A DNA stretch of 64,000 nucleotides, taken from contig NBMC01000042.1 of the NCBI GenBank assembly GCA_002084805.1, positions 40,678-104,677 of the forward strand. The letters are read 5' to 3'. Under the pieces are notes generated by a model. The model had not been told where the DNA came from and did not search any database. It saw only the letters and a program-made list of their open reading frames with translations. The number at the start of each line of letters is the position of its first letter. Positions within the stretch are counted from its first letter, which is position 1. Shown piece after piece: positions 62,161 through 64,000 of this stretch. The DNA is from Spirochaetaceae bacterium 4572_59. GTDB taxonomy: Bacteria; Spirochaetota; Spirochaetia; DSM-2461. Position numbers and translations under genes: made by a program.

Positions 62161-62196
62161 AAAAAGCCGGTAGCTTATATAGCTATCCGGCTTTTT
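62161..62196. terminator. Bidirectional terminator between adenine deaminase and ndk
   Basis: AAAAAGCCGGTAGCT (62161-62175) pairs with AGCTATCCGGCTTTTT (62181-62196) with one bulged T. A-run before and T-run after serve both convergent genes. Confidence 0.9.
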
Positions 62197-62223
62197 ATTG
62201 TAAAAAATCAGTGAAATGTCTTA

Positions 62224-62706
62224 TTAGACGAATCCTTTTAATATCGTATCGTATGAATCAACAAAATCTTTTTTATCAAACCAGATATCCAGTTCTCTTA
62301 CCGCACTCTCCTTTGAGTCGGAGGCATGGACTACATTATAGATGGTTCCGCTCAATTCTTTGCTTCTTCCATATCCCATATGGGTGAAATCTCCCCGGAT
62401 TGTTCCAGGAGCGGCTGTACGTGGTTCAGTATCACCGTTGATTTTCCGGACGACTTCGATGGCATTGGCCCCCTCAAGAGCAACTGCCAGAGAAGGCCCG
62501 GAGGTCAATAGATCCACCAGAGAAGGGAAAAAATCCTTCCCTTTATGTTCTTCGTAATGTTTTTCAGCCTGTTCTGCATGACAGCTGACCAGTTTGGCGG
62601 CCATAACCTGCAGTCCTGCCCGTTCATAGCGTTTGAGGACTTCACCAATGAGTCCCCGTTTCACCCCGTCGGGTTTTACTAATATAAATGTTCTTTCCCA
62701 AGTCAT
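62224..62706 (-). CDS. ndk: Nucleoside diphosphate kinase
   Basis: Cytosolic enzyme that equalises NTP pools. KPDGVKRGLIGEVL at residues 11-24, the phospho-histidine in NVVHASDS near 127 and RGDFTHMGY near 104 are present. 160 residues, slightly longer than the usual 140-150. Convergent with adenine deaminase, divergent from the BMP-type binding protein. Confidence 0.95.
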   Translation of the reverse strand: MTWERTFILVKPDGVKRGLIGEVLKRYERAGLQVMAAKLVSCHAEQAEKHYEEHKGKDFFPSLVDLLTSGPSLAVALEGANAIEVVRKINGDTEPRTAAPGTIRGDFTHMGYGRSKELSGTIYNVVHASDSKESAVRELDIWFDKKDFVDSYDTILKGFV

Positions 62707-62713
62707 TTAACCG

Positions 62714-62742
62714 ATTATAGTTATACCATCTTAGCAGGTCAA
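62714..62742 (-). promoter_or_regulatory. Promoter of ndk, leaderless arrangement
   Basis: On the minus strand: TTGACC (62737-62742), 17 bp, perfect TATAAT (62714-62719), then 7 nt to ATG 62706. No Shine-Dalgarno. Confidence 0.65.
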
Positions 62743-62780
62743 TAGCACTGTTGTCTGATAGGTCAGAGGTCAGACATGTG

Positions 62781-62834
62781 TTGACAAAATGTCTTTGTAG
62801 CGGGAGAATTAGCATACATGAGTTTAACAAACTC
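62781..62834 (+). promoter_or_regulatory. Promoter and palindrome before the BMP gene
   Basis: TTGACA (62781-62786), 18 bp, AGAATT (62805-62810) make a plausible promoter. The perfect palindrome GAGTTTaacAAACTC (62820-62834) follows, then AAGGAGA before ATG 62854. The palindrome could be an operator at the transcript start. Confidence 0.45.
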
Positions 62835-62853
62835 AAATTAAGGAGATAGAAAA

Positions 62854-63990
62854 ATGAAAAAAATCAAGATGTTTCTTCTTGCAGCCCTTATGCTTCTCTT
62901 CGCCGGAGTTCTTTTTGCAGCCGGTGCTCAGGAAGAATCTGCTACTGTCGATTCCGGAGAAATGGCAGTTGAAAAAGTCAAAGCCGGATTTGTATACATC
63001 GGCCCTGCCGGTGATTTCGGATGGACCTATGCCCATGAGCAGGGGCGGCTCTATGTGGAAGAACAGTTTCCCTGGCTTGAAACTATTACCGTAGAAAGTG
63101 TTCCCGAAGGCGATGCGGTTCGTTTTATCGACAGAATGGTACAGCAGCAGAAATGTGATATTATCTTTACCACCAGTTTCGGCTATATGGATGATACTGT
63201 CAAAGCAGCTGAGAAATATCCTGATGTGACCTTTTTTCACTGTTCCGGTTTTAAACGGAGTACCAATATGGGTACCTATATGGGTGATATGTACCAGATC
63301 TACTATCTGAATGGTTTGATTGCCGGAGCGATGACAGAATCCAACAAACTTGGTTATGTGGGAGCCTTCCCCATCCCCGAACTCTTCCGTCATATGAACG
63401 CCTATGCTCTGGGAGCCAAAGAAGCTAACCCTGAAGCTACTGTCAGTGTTAAATGGATTTATGCCTGGTACGGGCCGGATAAAGCCCGTGAAGCGGCAGA
63501 GGCTCTTGTTTCAGAGGGATGCGATGTTCTGGGATTTACCGAAGATACCCCCACTGTTCTGGAAGTTGCCCAAGAACATCAGGACAAGGGCGATACTGTT
63601 TACGGTCTGAGCCACTACAGTCCCATGCAGGCCTATGCAGAAGATGCAAGCTTGACAGGCCAGCTTACCGACTGGGGTGTTCTTTATGAGCAGATGCTTT
63701 ATGACTATAAAGCCGGTAAAACAGCTGATTGTACAAATTACGATCTGCTCTGGCTGATGAAAGAAAAAGCTGTGGAACTGGGTGGAACATGGGATGATAT
63801 GATCAATCCAAAATATGTTGAAGTCCTGAAATCTCAGGGACGTGATGTTTTTGATCCTTTTACAGGTCCAATTTACGATCAGGCCGGTAATATGACCGTT
63901 GCGGACGGTGAGACTGCGTCTATTTCTCATCTTTTTGCCGAGATGATGTACCAGGTGGACAACATTATTTCACCTCTTCCTCAGCAGTAA
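62854..63990 (+). CDS. BMP/Med-family ABC substrate-binding protein
   Basis: Exported receptor of 378 residues with signal peptide ending LFAAGAQEE (no lipobox Cys). The body is the BMP/PnrA fold: GFVYIGPAGDFGWTYAHEQGR near 49, VQQQKCDIIFTTSFGYMD near 95, HCSGF near 130, LGYVGAFPIPE near 168 and EDTPTVLEVA near 230. These proteins bind nucleosides or related compounds for an ABC importer; permease and ATPase genes presumably follow beyond the window. The neighbouring purine genes agree with a nucleoside role. Confidence 0.9.
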   Translation: MKKIKMFLLAALMLLFAGVLFAAGAQEESATVDSGEMAVEKVKAGFVYIGPAGDFGWTYAHEQGRLYVEEQFPWLETITVESVPEGDAVRFIDRMVQQQKCDIIFTTSFGYMDDTVKAAEKYPDVTFFHCSGFKRSTNMGTYMGDMYQIYYLNGLIAGAMTESNKLGYVGAFPIPELFRHMNAYALGAKEANPEATVSVKWIYAWYGPDKAREAAEALVSEGCDVLGFTEDTPTVLEVAQEHQDKGDTVYGLSHYSPMQAYAEDASLTGQLTDWGVLYEQMLYDYKAGKTADCTNYDLLWLMKEKAVELGGTWDDMINPKYVEVLKSQGRDVFDPFTGPIYDQAGNMTVADGETASISHLFAEMMYQVDNIISPLPQQ

Positions 63991-64000
63991 GTTCTGCGGA

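Overview
The window looks like chromosome of a free-living, probably marine spirochaete (Spirochaeta/Oceanispirochaeta-like). The clues are secreted proteins whose signal peptides end in AAGQQE-, ASGNKE- or AAGAQE-type sequences, a class I lysyl-tRNA synthetase, a mevalonate-pathway kinase, a moxR-DUF58-Bat operon, an M29 aminopeptidase and a FabV-type enoyl reductase. The genus is an inference from style of genes only. No rRNA, tRNA, CRISPR, phage or intact insertion sequence was seen.

Layout. 0-2.8 kb: mevalonate kinase and a Na/phosphate symporter with a PhoU tail. 2.7-7.5 kb (minus): an Afu/Fbp-type ABC transporter with a Cof-type phosphatase. 7.6-13.6 kb: a DeoR-type regulator, a carbohydrate ABC importer without its own ATPase, a phosphodiesterase-like protein and a PfkB kinase; CACACGTGTG palindromes upstream of both the Afu-like transporter and the kinase suggest a shared regulator. 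13.6-17.5 kb: a duplicated scrap of the symporter gene, a beaten-up outer-membrane-type gene, a FecR protein, an LrgA/LrgB chimera and a pentapeptide protein. 17.7-24.5 kb: PilZ and GGDEF-EAL (c-di-GMP) proteins, AvtA, a cation/proton antiporter, RlpA. 24.6-35.7 kb: housekeeping genes (LysRS, Era, ClpP, M29 peptidase, RmuC, CobQ, ArgJ) plus an orphan HigA and a tiny transcription unit. 35.8-43.3 kb: the Bat operon. 43.3-51.9 kb: IF-1, DksA-like, OmpA-like and several unknown proteins. 52.0-58.3 kb: a FASII operon (fabH-D-G-F-Z-V) and a TetR regulator. 58.3-64 kb: purine permease, broken adenine deaminase, Ndk and a BMP-type binding protein.

Two patterns stand out. First, several otherwise well-conserved genes lack a clean internal block compared with their families: mevalonate kinase, CobQ, DUF58 and FabD (all in frame, roughly 30-40 residues), the lrgA/lrgB and batC/batD junctions, adenine deaminase (frameshifted), and a symporter fragment that carries an exact 105-bp duplication. 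FabD loses its catalytic histidine and DUF58 its metal-site motif. This is either real, repeated deletion or an assembly problem; it must be settled before functions are trusted. Second, at least seven genes, plus a tiny ORF, have a sigma-70-like promoter whose -10 box ends 5-8 nt before the start codon with no Shine-Dalgarno sequence, which predicts leaderless mRNAs.
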